In this document: in pieces, positions 14,236 to 24,932 of the stretch
Numbering within the stretch: position 1 is the first letter of the stretch
Layout: the number at the start of each line of letters is the position of its first letter
Assembly (NCBI GenBank): GCA_037367355.1
Contig: CM074696.1
Coordinates: 1,240,001-1,304,000, forward strand
Length of the DNA: 64,000 nucleotides
Reading direction: 5' to 3'
Origin: Neoscytalidium dimidiatum
Lineage: Eukaryota > Ascomycota > Dothideomycetes > Botryosphaeriales > Botryosphaeriaceae
The notes under the pieces: model-generated
The model's input: the letters and a program-made list of their open reading frames with translations, nothing else
Database searches by the model: none
What the model was told of the DNA's origin: nothing
Program-made: the position numbers and the translations under genes

Positions 14236-15244
14236 TTTCTTGATGTAGTATCTGTGTGGAATCTGGAAAGAATTATGCGGATCAGAGGCGCAACGCAGGA
14301 GGGCGATGGGCGGTGGGAGGCGGGAGGTGGGTGGTGGGTGGTGGGTGGTGGCAGGGGTATCACAAGGAAGATGCGGAAATGAGAGGGAAGGAGGGGGAGG
14401 GGCAGTTTTTGAAGCTGAATGGCACGGCAGCACGGTGGAGCAGTTGCATCAGCGGGGATTGAGCTCGGCGCAGCAGGCTGCACGGCAGGAGCGGCGTGGT
14501 GGCGCACGAGCAGCGAATGGGAGGCGAACTCACCAGATCAAGGCGTGCAGCAGCGATGAGAGTGCGATGATTTCAGTGGGCTCGAGTCGGTGGGAGGAAG
14601 AGGCTGCGTGTGTTGAGGGGCAGGTGGGGATTTCATCATAACACTGCCGCCGATTGTGTCATGGCCGGCGGGGCCACGGCTCTGCATCGGCGCAGCACCG
14701 CTCAAATCTTCCCGAGGATCCTCGTCTCCGGCAACCACAGGCACGCACGCCGCCAGCCTGCCCTTGCTGCCCGTGCCCCGCCGCAGGATCAGCAGCGTAC
14801 CGGCTCCGGCCGCCTGTGCTGGCTGCTGCTGGCCCTGCTGAAGGCCAGCCCTCCAGGGTCCATGACTACCTCCGTCCTCCAATGTGCCGCCTCGAATTTG
14901 ATACACCCTCTCCACCCGCTAGTCGCTCAGCTCCGTTGGGCCCGCTGCACGTCCGCTGTCGGCCTCGCAGTCCCTCAGGCGCGTGGCATGTCGCCTGGCC
15001 CGCCTGCGGTTGCGCGTACGTGTTGGACGAACGTCGTCGTAGAAGGCTTCGTATGTCCCATTTTCCGGAAACTGCTTATCTTACAGCCCGCCCACCCTAT
15101 CTCCAAATTTTCTTCTTCTTTTTTTTTTTTTTTTTATCGCGCAGCTGGTGACAGCCTCCTGATGCCCGCCTCGGGGCCGAAACACCTCAGACCTAGTGTA
15201 TACAGTATGTTTCGCGCCGAACCCGGTAGTCAGATCTCGGCCGA
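14236..15244. other. Aldolase promoter region and bL9m 3' flank
   Basis: This 1.0-kb stretch holds the FBA1 upstream region and the 3' side of the bL9m gene. It includes the G-rich tract listed separately and a T-run near 15118-15135. Long GC-rich frames on both strands have no recognisable product. Confidence 0.55.
14300..14357 (+). promoter_or_regulatory. G-rich tract with G-quadruplex potential upstream of FBA1
   Basis: At least seven runs of three or more G separated by short GGT, GGC or GGA loops occur within 58 nt on the + strand. That strand is the template for FBA1, so the coding strand is CCACCC-rich. Such tracts can form quadruplexes or bind C-rich-box factors; function is inferred. 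Confidence 0.6.
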
Positions 15245-16365
15245 TCATGATTCCACCTCAGGCACCACCTCACTCGACTGGTCCGTCTTGAGAACGCGAA
15301 CTTTTCGCCTCACGCCCTGTTCCACCCCCTTGAGCTTGATCTCGACCTCGTACTCGCCCAAATACCGCACTCTCCCATCTTCGGCTGACGCGCTGTGTGT
15401 CCAATGCACGTCGCCTTCCGCCACCACAACTCGCGATCCCTCCTCATTGACAGCAAGCTGTTCCTTGACGAAATTTGCGATGTCTGCTGTTGATACTGAT
15501 CCGTGAATCGGGATCCGCTCGTCCACGGGCTGTGCCGGAGCTACTGATGCTGCAGCTAGAACGTCCGCTGCTGACATGCCTCGAGGCCGCGGCGGCTGCT
15601 GCTGCTTGGGCTTTTGTTGTTGTGCCAATTTCTCATTTGCCGTCTTTCTGATGTCAATGCGTGCCGGAACGAAAATGTCGATCAATTCCATGGACCGTTG
15701 AGGCTGCACATCGTCAGTACTCTGCATAGCAAATTTCAGTGCGGCCACGAATGCGACAACCACTGTGCACACTATCCAGTTCGGGACAGCCGGTCGAATT
15801 GGTCCAACGAAACGCTGGGTGGAATTCATGCCCGATAGTATACTTCGAACCAAGACCGTGTACCCAATAGCCAATGCAGTCATGCCTTTGTGAAGCACGT
15901 ACGCTGATTCTCTGGACCTCAATGGGCTTGGGCTTTGCAATCTCCAACACCTCAGGCCCTTTCTCTTCTTCAGCCTGCACTTCTTCCATGCCAAAAGTGT
16001 GGTCACGCTCAATTGGGACGTCCTTGACCTTGACCTCTCGTTTTTCCTCCATGGTGAGGTAGTCAGCGGTGCGTGAAGGCACCCAGTTGTTTCTCATCAG
16101 GCCGGCGGAGACGGGGACGAGGGAGCCTGGAGGGACAGCATGAGCGACTGGCACGGCATTGGCGTCTCAGAAGCATACCTTTGCGACCATAGCCCTTGAC
16201 GTCCTTGAGCAGTCGGACGGCAATGGTCTGCGGAACATTGCTGGCCTTCTTCTTCCCGCGGACCTGCTGCTGGAACGGAGACCATGCGCGCAGGCCGGCG
16301 TCGGTGAAGCGACGGGCACAGGAGGTGCACCGAGGCCGCAATGAGGACCGCAGCGGAGCGGACAT
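15245..16365 (-). CDS. MRPL50: Mitochondrial large-subunit ribosomal protein bL9m
   Basis: This is a component of the mitochondrial large ribosomal subunit, homologous to bacterial L9. Exons on the minus strand are 16365-16179, 16126-15903 and 15703-15245 (introns 52 and 199 nt), giving 289 aa. The N-terminus is Arg/Ser-rich, like a matrix-targeting presequence. The L9 N-domain follows across the first junction: QTIAVRLLKDVKGYGRKG, then SLVPVSAGLMRNNWVP. A charged middle leads to EVQRIS joined to PQRSMELIDIFVPARIDI, matching the fungal L9m pattern. The second intron is unusually long and is open in the downstream frame; an alternative in-frame acceptor lies 18 nt earlier (exon from 15721). 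A Met at 16524 is also in frame, but 16365 gives the more typical presequence. It is divergent from the UBP16-like gene. Confidence 0.85.
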
Positions 16366-16690
16366 GGCGTTGGTTGAGGACGCGGAGCTTGCAGGTCTTT
16401 GGCGACGCAAAGCGTGTCTGGCTCTCGGCGCGCGCGCAGGAATCGGCACTTCGCCGCTCCGACGGCGCCAAAACCTCACGGACGGCGGCGGGCATTGCGG
16501 CCTGCGCGAGCGGGCGCTGCGCAATAATCCGCCATGGATCTGCCCAGGTACATATAACTGATTCGCCCGCCGAGCTCACGCGCCTCAGCCTGCCCCGGCG
16601 ATATCCGCCATCCCGCCATCCTCTCTCCTTCATGCCCTCCCAAGCCGCCGCCGCCGCCTGCTTCTCCCACTCCTCAGGCCTCGCCGAGCC
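16366..16690. promoter_or_regulatory. Divergent intergenic region, bL9m / ubiquitin protease
   Basis: Only 325 bp separate the two start codons, so the region must hold both promoters. It is GC-rich, and no TATA box was seen. Confidence 0.6.
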
Positions 16691-18538
16691 ATGCCGGAGA
16701 AGCCGCTGACCATTGCGACTTACGCCGCCGGAGCCTCTCTGGCGGCCATCACGCTTGTCTACGTCTTTGGTCCGACTTTCTTCCTCGACGACGATTCCGC
16801 CAATTCCGCCCGCAAAAAAGGCGTCGTCGGCCTCAGCAACCCCGCAAACGACTGCTTTATCAACTCCGTCCTCCAGGCCTTGGCCGGTCTGCCCAATTTG
16901 CGCCTCTACCTGATCCGGGAGACCCATCGCCGCGCCCTCGACGGTCCTGATGTGTACAAGGCCTCTGAAAATGGCAAGGGCCCTGAAGAGACGGGGAAAG
17001 ATGTCGGCGCTGCTAAGCTGGACGGCCTACAGCAGGGTATCGTGACACATGCCTTGAAAGATGTGCTGGACCGTCTGAACGAGCGTCCTATATACCGGAA
17101 AACAATATCGGCGCAAAGTTTTGTCAACGCGCTTGAGCGCGCGTTCATGTCGCGCATCAGCAGGCAGCAGCAGGACGCCCAGGAGTTTCTCCAAATCGTT
17201 GCTGAGCGGGTGTGCGAGGAGTACCATGCCGGTCAGAAAGCGCGGCGGCGAGTAAGGAGGCAACAAGCGGCCTTATCGAAAGCGGACGAGCCGGAAAAGG
17301 AGAGCGCCGATCTCAGAAAGGAACTCCTGAAGCAGAAGATTGGACCTGCCGCCGATACCGAGGGAGACTCGGACGATGAGGAGCAGGATGATGAGGAAGG
17401 CTTTCCTTTCGAGGGCGAATTGGAATCGCAGATCGAGTGCCTCACGTGCCACTTCAAGCCGAAGCCCTCAGTCTCCAGCTTCGTTACGTTGACTCTTAAT
17501 GTGCCGCACCAATCTTCTACGTCACTGAACCAATGTTTCGACGGGATGCTTAAGGTTGAGCATATTGATGATTTTAAATGCGAGTATTGTCGCCTCCAGC
17601 ACGCGGTTGAGACTAAGGAGAAACAGTTGGAGAAGGTCACTAAGGATGAGGCACGTGAGCGCCTGGAGGCAGAGATCGTGAAATTGCGCACAGCGTTGAG
17701 AGAGGACCCTGAGAAGCCGCCAAAAGATGTTGAGTTACCAGATAGCAGCCTGGCGCCTAAGAGGAGAATCGCACGGCATATGCGCATATCGACCTTTCCT
17801 AAAGTCCTGGCCGTTCATCTCTCTAGATCGCTTTTCACCGCTGGAAATTACGGCAACTACTCGACAAAAAATATGGCCAAGGTTTCTTTTCCCGAGACAC
17901 TGCCTCTAGGTGGAATATTGGACCAAAGAAAATACCATTTGCTAGGTGTCGTCACGCACAAGGGTGGCCACAACAGCGGCCACTACGAAAGCTTCCGGCG
18001 ACAAACACAAATACCGCCCTACTCTACTCCTCACTCGTTCGGCACTGAAGGTGTATACAGCCTCAGCGCCAGCCCTAATCCTAGCACTGTGCCGAGCACA
18101 GTACAAAGCCCGCGTCCTTCGGCGAGCAGAGAGCATCTCGAACCCTCAGAAAGCCCCGAACCCACGCATCTGCCGTCACCCGCCTTCCCCGCAGCGTCGT
18201 CGGCATCTTTGTCCTCCAAATCGTCGTTCTCGTCCATGCGCCAGCGACCAGCACCGACTTCCGCACCACGTGACGACCTATCTATGAAGCGAACCCACTC
18301 AACCTCTTCGCCGGCGCTCTCTCCGTCGAAGCTGCATGCTGTAGGAGAGAAGGCGGCGTCAAAAGCAGAATCAATCGCTAAATCTGTGAAGCGGAGACCA
18401 AAAAGACGAGATAACAGGTGGTGGCGCATCAGCGACGAGAAAGTCAAGGAGAGCAAGACGAGCGATGTGCTGGGCATGCAGAAGGAGGTCTACCTCCTCT
18501 TTTACGAGATCGCGAGACCTGGTGAGGAAGATCTCTAA
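16691..18538 (+). CDS. UBP16: Membrane-anchored ubiquitin carboxyl-terminal hydrolase (USP)
   Basis: This is a cysteine protease that removes ubiquitin, 615 aa from one exon. An N-terminal hydrophobic helix (about residues 8-32) precedes the catalytic domain, as in yeast Ubp16 and human USP30 of the mitochondrial outer membrane. The Cys box is GLSNPANDCFINSVLQAL with the nucleophile at Cys55; Asp replaces the usual Thr of NTCF. A zinc-finger-type pair CLTC and CEYC lies in the middle. The His box GGHNSGHYESF lies near residue 420, and the final block has RWWRISDEKV and EVYLLFYE. A Ser/Pro-rich insert of about 140 residues separates the His box from the last block, longer than in yeast. Mitochondrial location is inferred from the anchor and from homology. 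Confidence 0.88.
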   Translation: MPEKPLTIATYAAGASLAAITLVYVFGPTFFLDDDSANSARKKGVVGLSNPANDCFINSVLQALAGLPNLRLYLIRETHRRALDGPDVYKASENGKGPEETGKDVGAAKLDGLQQGIVTHALKDVLDRLNERPIYRKTISAQSFVNALERAFMSRISRQQQDAQEFLQIVAERVCEEYHAGQKARRRVRRQQAALSKADEPEKESADLRKELLKQKIGPAADTEGDSDDEEQDDEEGFPFEGELESQIECLTCHFKPKPSVSSFVTLTLNVPHQSSTSLNQCFDGMLKVEHIDDFKCEYCRLQHAVETKEKQLEKVTKDEARERLEAEIVKLRTALREDPEKPPKDVELPDSSLAPKRRIARHMRISTFPKVLAVHLSRSLFTAGNYGNYSTKNMAKVSFPETLPLGGILDQRKYHLLGVVTHKGGHNSGHYESFRRQTQIPPYSTPHSFGTEGVYSLSASPNPSTVPSTVQSPRPSASREHLEPSESPEPTHLPSPAFPAASSASLSSKSSFSSMRQRPAPTSAPRDDLSMKRTHSTSSPALSPSKLHAVGEKAASKAESIAKSVKRRPKRRDNRWWRISDEKVKESKTSDVLGMQKEVYLLFYEIARPGEEDL

Positions 18539-19455
18539 AAGGGGGGAAAAAAACCAATATCTTTTCGTGTGCACAGAGTTTTACAAAAGGTTGGTTCTGA
18601 TCGGCGTTAAGCGGACTTTGTTTTCCTTTCTCTTTTGGCATTGTTGCTTAGTTGTTGCATCATTGGAGCTGAAGAGTTTCTCGTTGTCGTATTGGCCCTT
18701 GGACTCGGGTGGGCAGCCTATGGGCAAGGCTGCAGGCTAGGGAAGCTCTGGTATAGAGCTTGATAGAGGTGAGCGGCTTTGGCCGGTTTACTGTCATTGC
18801 GGGTTGATTTCTTGTTATTTGTCTCCTCCTTAGGCTCCTATGTTCTTGCATCGGTAAACAACGTGTTTACCACTACAGAATGCTTATTCGCTCTCCTCTT
18901 TTCAGAAGGTCCTAACCCTGAAATTCGTCATTCTTGCATGAATGCCAGTCTTCCATCGTTCTTTCTTTTTTGTCACATCTTGCCAGAAAAAGATGCATCT
19001 TCGCCCCAAAAGTCCGAAGAGACTGAATTTCACATGTTAAGCGTAAGTCGAAGAATCTTTCGCATTTCTGTAGATACTTGTATAGAGAGGTGTAAATTCT
19101 AACGATATCCCACTTCAAACACTTCAAATCGCATTGTGGTGAGCAGTGCTTGTGGTTGTCTTATTCGAATAGCTGAACCCTGAGTTTCAAGCGCAAATGC
19201 TTAGGTACTTTCAAAAATGCGTCCAACGCCTCAAGAGGCCATCCGATATCAACACATCTAGCAACCAGAACAAATGGAGCCAATTTACGAATGGCACGAA
19301 AACGTTTTCTTCATCTCTGTCAAAGTATGTTTCCCGCTGTCTGTCGCCTGACCATGGTATCCTCGTCCTCAACCAATATACTACACTTTTCCTTAAGAAG
19401 AAACTCAAACCTTCGAAACCGTACCGCCCACAACCGTCAAAAAAGTTCCTCTTTT
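18539..19455. other. Convergent 3' flanks, no gene seen
   Basis: This 0.9-kb stretch lies between the 3' ends of the ubiquitin protease and Aquarius genes. It is AT-richer than its neighbours and has no recognisable frame or RNA. Confidence 0.55.
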
Positions 19456-22400
19456 TCACGCAGCTTCTTCCTCGTCCTCATCCTCCGGGTCCTCATCTTC
19501 CCCTTCGTTCACTTCATCTTCCTCAGCCACATCATCTACATCCATATCTTCATCCTTCGGCACCTGCTCAACCGGCGGCAGCACACCACCATTCGCCTTC
19601 AGCGCCTCGACCTTCGCCTTCGTCATCTCGAACACGTACTGGCCCAGATGCTCGACACCTTCCATCTCTGTCGCCTCGACTTCGTCCTCCATGCCCCTAT
19701 TCGTGGGGAACATCTCATTTGTGACCAGCGCCAGCTTATCCGGCCGCTGGAGCAGGATATCGAAAGCGGGCTTGAGCTCGTACGACGCCTCGAAGACCTC
19801 ACGGCGTCCGAGGATATAGAGACCGAGGCGGGCACGCGATAGGGCAACAGTGAGGCGGCGGATGTCGCGGAGGTAGCCGACGCGGGCGGTCCGGACGAGC
19901 GAGAGGATGACATCTGCTCTAGCGTTAGTCCATGGCCGATCTCAAATTTCGAAGGAGTTGGTAGAATTCGCCCAGGGTAGGAAAACTTACAGTCGTTCTG
20001 CTCGCCTTGGTACTTGTCGACCGTCGTGACGATCCGCGGCATGCCGAAAAGCCTGTTCTTCGCGCAGCGATGGGACAAGACGTCCCGGATGAGAGCCTTC
20101 TGGCCAGCGTAGGTAGTCAAGATCGATATCTTTGATGCCGGATATCCGAGCAAGCGCATGTACATGTAGAGAGCGACGGCGTACTCTGCCTCGCCTAAGT
20201 TCTGAATAAAGTGTGGTGTCGGCTCCATCTCGCCACGACCCTTGTAGTCGGGCACGTTGATGAACTGGTAATCGAAACGGAAACCGGCATTGGCTCTCTG
20301 GAACTCTGGTGCTGCTTCGACAGCAGGTAGATTACCCAGCTTCTGATAGCGCCACCTGTACAGCTCCGCCAGGCTCGGCCTAGCGCGGCCTTGTTGATCG
20401 AGCATTATGGTAGGGACGCCAAGTCTCACCAACCTGAGAAAAAGTGATTGCTCAAGGTTGGCATATTGTCTGAAGGCGAGATTCTGGACCACAGGTGAGT
20501 TCTGGAGATGATCACCACATAAAACTACTCGCTGAAGCGGCAGCTCTCCATCCTTAGGGTTCTGCAATGCGAGGGGAATGAAATTCTCGATTTCGGTGAT
20601 TTGCGCTGCTTCTTCCATGATGACATTGTCATAGTGGAACCCGAGGCTTGCAATTTCTTGCCGCCTCATAGCAGCGTGAGTGGAGGTCATAGCAATGATT
20701 CTGGCTTCCTTGACCAGGAGGTAATTCGCGCTATCCCTCGGGTTACGCAGGATCTCAAACGGCCTGATGTCTTCCAGCTCTGAGAAGATCTTTTCGATGT
20801 GGCGATAGCACCCAGCAGCAATGTCCATGACCATCTCCCTTGAGGCTCCTTGAGGGAATAGAGGTTGTGGGGCATTGGAGAAATAGTGATGGAAGGGAAA
20901 CTGAATGATGATGTCTTCATCGGTCAGCTCTCCAGATTCAACAGCGTTCCAGTACTTGGTCCACGAAGGCTGAACATAAACCGAGTTGAAATAACTGGCA
21001 GTCTCGCATGACTGGCCGTGGGCCCCAGGAGCATTGAAGTTCGCAGCTAAGCGGTCTACCTCAGCTAGGTAACGTGTCCCGATTTCTCGGAAGGATTCCA
21101 CACGGCCGTGCTTGCTATAACTAGCTTCAGTCTCTAGCTCCTCTTCGCCATGTCCGAGGCGGAGCAAATGTCTCTCGTCAATGTCGAGAGCAACAATCTT
21201 TTGGAAAAGTTGATTGAGGGCCTGGTTGCTGTGGGCGATGAGTAGTGTCCGTTGATTAGGGAAGTTATGGTAGATATTGTTGATAATCTGGGTCGCAACG
21301 TCGGTTTTGCCTGTTCCTGGTGGACCAACGATGACAGTGAGGCCGGGCTGGGTGCCGGAAGTGATGGCCTCGGTCTGCGCCGGAGTGAAAGGCACGGTGT
21401 TCACCTTCGGTGCATCAGTGGGATATGGTCCCATATTCGGAGGCTTGTATGTCGACACACGGACAGCCTCGGGTCCATTCTGAGCGGGTTCCGGTGCCTC
21501 TGCCTTTGTGCGTCTCCGCTTCTTAGAGGGACGTGCAGGAACCCCCTGTGGCTCTTCCTCAGGAAACTCCAGGACATATGGTGGTCCGAAGCTTCCCATT
21601 GTGTCATCAGCAGGCTCTATCGCTTTGCCCTCGAGACTGGAAACGAGATGACCCCAGTTGAGGAAAGTGTCGCGGAAGTCAATTCTTTTCAGCCGGTTAG
21701 CTAGGCGCTTGTACGTCGCACCAGCCGGATCACCGTAGCCTAGGAAAACCTCCTGAAGCCATGAGGGTGCAGGCAGATCCGAGAGCGTCAGGCGTCTGAT
21801 ACTGTCCAGGATTGGTTTGAAGTTATTCTCCCGGCCCCGGCGTCGCACGAGCAAGTTGATTGAGTCATACGCATTAGGCTGACCCTTCGCGACACGGTCC
21901 ATATCCTCCTGGTAGGCTAAGGTATCGAGCTTGAGGATAATTCTTCGCTGTCGAGGTCTACGTCCCTGACCTTGTTGTTCCGATTTCCTCTCCCTTAATT
22001 GTTTTCCATTCTCATCCAGGACTTGCACCACCTCAGCACATCGCAAATATCTCAACCCGATCTTCTCAGCGCCGGTTGCTGGAGCGCCACCATTCCCGAT
22101 TGCATGGGAGTCTTCCGGCGGATCAACCGAGAGAAGATAGATAACATCATCAGGGCGTAGAGATTCCCATTCCCTGAGGACGTTCCAATTTAGGCGGCTG
22201 ACATCCAGAATCACCTCCGCTTGTACTCTGGAGGGGGAAGTCTCGCCAACTTTGGCTGGAGCAACGTCGGTGATGGCGGGCTTCGAGATTGGAAGTGCCA
22301 TTCTTGAATTTCCGCCAAATTGAACGGTCCCTCTGACATTCTTCCGTTGCAGACGTCTAATAACATCTTCCATGTCCTTTCTAATTTCATAGAAGGCCTC

Positions 22401-23898
22401 GCAGCGGTGCAAAATGAAAGAACGCCATAAGAAGTCGCCCAGTGTAAGGTATTGCAGGTTCAGTTTAGGGATTGCAAGTGGCCTTGATCCATCGTACGTC
22501 TCGTTGCGTAAGAAAGTCGGCTCGTAGAGAGTGCGCTCCGTTGGTAGAATAGTCATTTCCCTCACGGAATCCTGGAAAGTCGGCTTCCTTTCATGTGCAA
22601 AAACAATGAGTTCAGTATAGAAAGACCGATCTTGGACTACAAGCGAGGTTTTAGGATACTCCGTCCTAAAACCCAACAACTTGCACAGATCCACCAACTC
22701 TTGCTCCGACAATGCTTCCAGATGAGCTTCGAGGTCCGAGCGTTGATCCAGGGAGCCATAGTTGGAGAGCGCCAGAATGGTAAGCTTGGAGGGAAAGTGC
22801 TTGATTGCAGTCCGCTGGAGCCTTGCCAGCTTTGCGCAATGGGCCTGGTGGTGCTCCGCGGGAGACTGTTGCTGGCCGATCTGGTCATCTATAGGGAAGA
22901 AAGCAAAATGCCTTAGAAGAACACAGAGGTCACGGAAAAGGCCGTTGTCCTCGTCAGCGTAAAGTGGGGAAAGTTGGATGGCAGCAAAGAGATTAAGGTC
23001 CTGGAGAAGAGTATTCACGTAACGACGGGTGGGCAGCTGGCTCTCAAGATCCGTGAGAAACTCAACGAAGCGCTCGCAGTAACGTACGTTCTCCGAATCG
23101 CGCACCAGAGAGGGGTCGTAGATCCTATTAAGGAAATCCAGGAGGAGGGTATAAAGCCAGGCCCGTTCAAAGCGCAACCTAGTCTTGATCTCGTCGTCCC
23201 CAGCGTCATACTTCTTCCCAGCCGACCTCCATGCCTTCCGCAGCATGACATTCTTTTCAAGTCTCTCCTCTCTGGCGGCTTCACTATGGAGGTTCTGCCA
23301 AATCGCAATCGAGACTAGCGGGGCGCATTCCTTACGAACCAGGCCACTGTCTAAGGACTGAAAGGCGCCAATGACGAAGGAGATAAGGTGCATGCGAATT
23401 TTGGAGGATAGAGAGGCATCGATGGCCATAGAGAGTATGCGGCGGAAGAAGGAGGAAAATTCGGCGGGCCTGCTTGCGAAATGTTCTACCATACCGTCAG
23501 CAGCAGGTACATGTGATGCAAATAACTCTAGACATACCCCAAGAGGCCAAGTTCTCCCTGCGCTTGACATTCACAAGTAGGGCCAGTAGCAGGACATGGT
23601 GATTGGACGCGTCGTCGGTGTAGCCTGGCCAGAGGTACTTTTCGAGAAGTTGCAGATTCTCCAGGATCAGCAGCGATGGGTAAGGAAAGTTGTCCCTTTC
23701 CAGGCTGTCCCAGAGCTCCTCCTTCACGACTTGCGGGCGGACCTTGGGCGGCTTGGAGCTGTCCAGCCAGTGCTTGCGCGCGACCTGGGCGTAATGGTTT
23801 TCGCCATTCAGGTCGGCGACGGTCGGGCGCGCGTGGGTAACGGGGACGATGGAGCCGTTGCGCGAGCGACTCTGGGTGTCGAGCTCCATGGTGGCCAT
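19456..23898 (-). CDS. cwf11: Intron-binding spliceosomal helicase Aquarius/Cwf11
   Basis: Aquarius is a superfamily 1 RNA helicase that binds the intron upstream of the branch point within the spliceosome. Exons on the minus strand are 23898-23538, 23485-19991 and 19913-19456 (introns 52 and 77 nt), giving 1437 aa, near the ~1485 aa of the human protein. The first junction restores SWEHFASRPAEFSSFF, matching the family pattern. Later blocks are RYCERFVEFLTDLESQLPTR, the Walker A motif GPPGTGKT (about residue 835), the Walker B-like VIMEEAAQ, and DKYQGEQNDYVILSLVRT across the second junction. SRARLGLYI follows. The C-terminus is a long Asp/Glu tail. S. pombe Cwf11 is a family member; S. cerevisiae lacks one. 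It is divergent from NUXM. Confidence 0.95.
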
Positions 23899-24150
23899 GG
23901 TCTTGGGGTATTCAGCGCAGCGGGGTGCCGGGCGTGGGCAGGGCGGGCATAATTGGCGGCGCGCAGAGGGAGCTGTCAGAGGACGCGCGCGGGAGCAGCA
24001 ACGAGGCCGGCGTCACCTTTTCTCGCGGCGGAGAGCTTGCGCCCGCCGCCTTGGCGCCCGCCGATCCTCGAACTTCACCCGACATCCTCCAAACGCCCGT
24101 CCGCAGCTGCGACGCCAGAACTGCAGCCCCAATCCCATCCCCAGACCACA
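23899..24150. promoter_or_regulatory. Divergent intergenic region, Aquarius / NUXM
   Basis: The two start codons are 252 bp apart, so both promoters must lie here. The sequence is GC-rich. Confidence 0.6.
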
Positions 24151-24932
24151 ATGGCGAACCCTGAAGTGCGGACACGGCCCGTCGTGCCAGCCAAGCAACT
24201 CAACGGCGACTACCCGGTGCGTGTATCCTCCCTTGACGACACCAGTCCAACGAGCCAATAGCGACTGACATATTATCCAGCTCATCGACAGCGACCCGTA
24301 CGCCCGCATCTCGCCCCGCTTCGCTCCCAATCTCTTCCGCTGATAGCAGCAGTCACTTCAAGAGAGTCGTCTCCTATGCTCGCCCCTCCGACTACGCTGC
24401 CGGCGCTGCCACCGCTACCGCTGGTCCCGCTCTGCTCGCCCTGTGGGAGCGCGTCGCTCCTTCGTATGTCGGCCGTGGTGGCTTCCCCCCCATCATGCGC
24501 CTGACCGTCGGTGTTGGTGCCATTGCCGGCTTCCTGACGTTCTACAACCGCTCCATCTGTATGGCTCCTGCGCCCCGCCAATGCCTGTCCTGGGTACTAA
24601 TAGTCTCGCACAGACCGCTTCTACGGTGTCACGGAGAACAGGAGGGAGATTGAGCTGGATATGAGAGAGATGGTCGACAAGGTCAAGGCTGGCAAGCCTC
24701 TGTACGGCGAGTCCCAGATGTCGGAGCACCTCCAGGGTGTCGCATCTAGGAACTCGAGATACAGCGGCGTCTTCAACCACCTGCTTCCGTGGTTCAACTT
24801 TGCCAACCACAACCAGGTCAGTCTTCAGATACAACCATCTTATGCTATTGTTCTAACGGTGGTCAGCACGGCGTGGATACCGCCAAGTACTATCAACAGG
24901 CGGAGCGTGAGTTGGCTGCAGAGGGCAAATGA
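24151..24932 (+). CDS. NUXM: NADH:ubiquinone oxidoreductase 20.9 kDa subunit
   Basis: This is an accessory subunit of mitochondrial complex I found in fungi. Five exons are 24151-24216, 24281-24297, 24353-24558, 24614-24816 and 24867-24932, with introns of 64, 55, 55, 55 and 50 nt. The product is 185 aa, about the expected 21 kDa. Exon 2 is only 17 nt, yet it restores the conserved LIDSDPHFKRVVSYARPSDY. A short hydrophobic stretch follows (PPIMRLTVGVGAIAGFLTFY, a membrane segment). The C-terminal domain carries RRFYGVTENRRE-like sequence (here YRFYGVTENRREIELD) and SGVFNHLLPWFNFANHN. No cleavable presequence is obvious, as usual for this subunit. The start is the first Met in frame. Confidence 0.92.

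Noticed and set aside
14610..15506. 298-aa frame upstream of FBA1
   Set aside because: Runs antisense through the bL9m 3' exon, contains a phenylalanine run from a T-tract, no domain.
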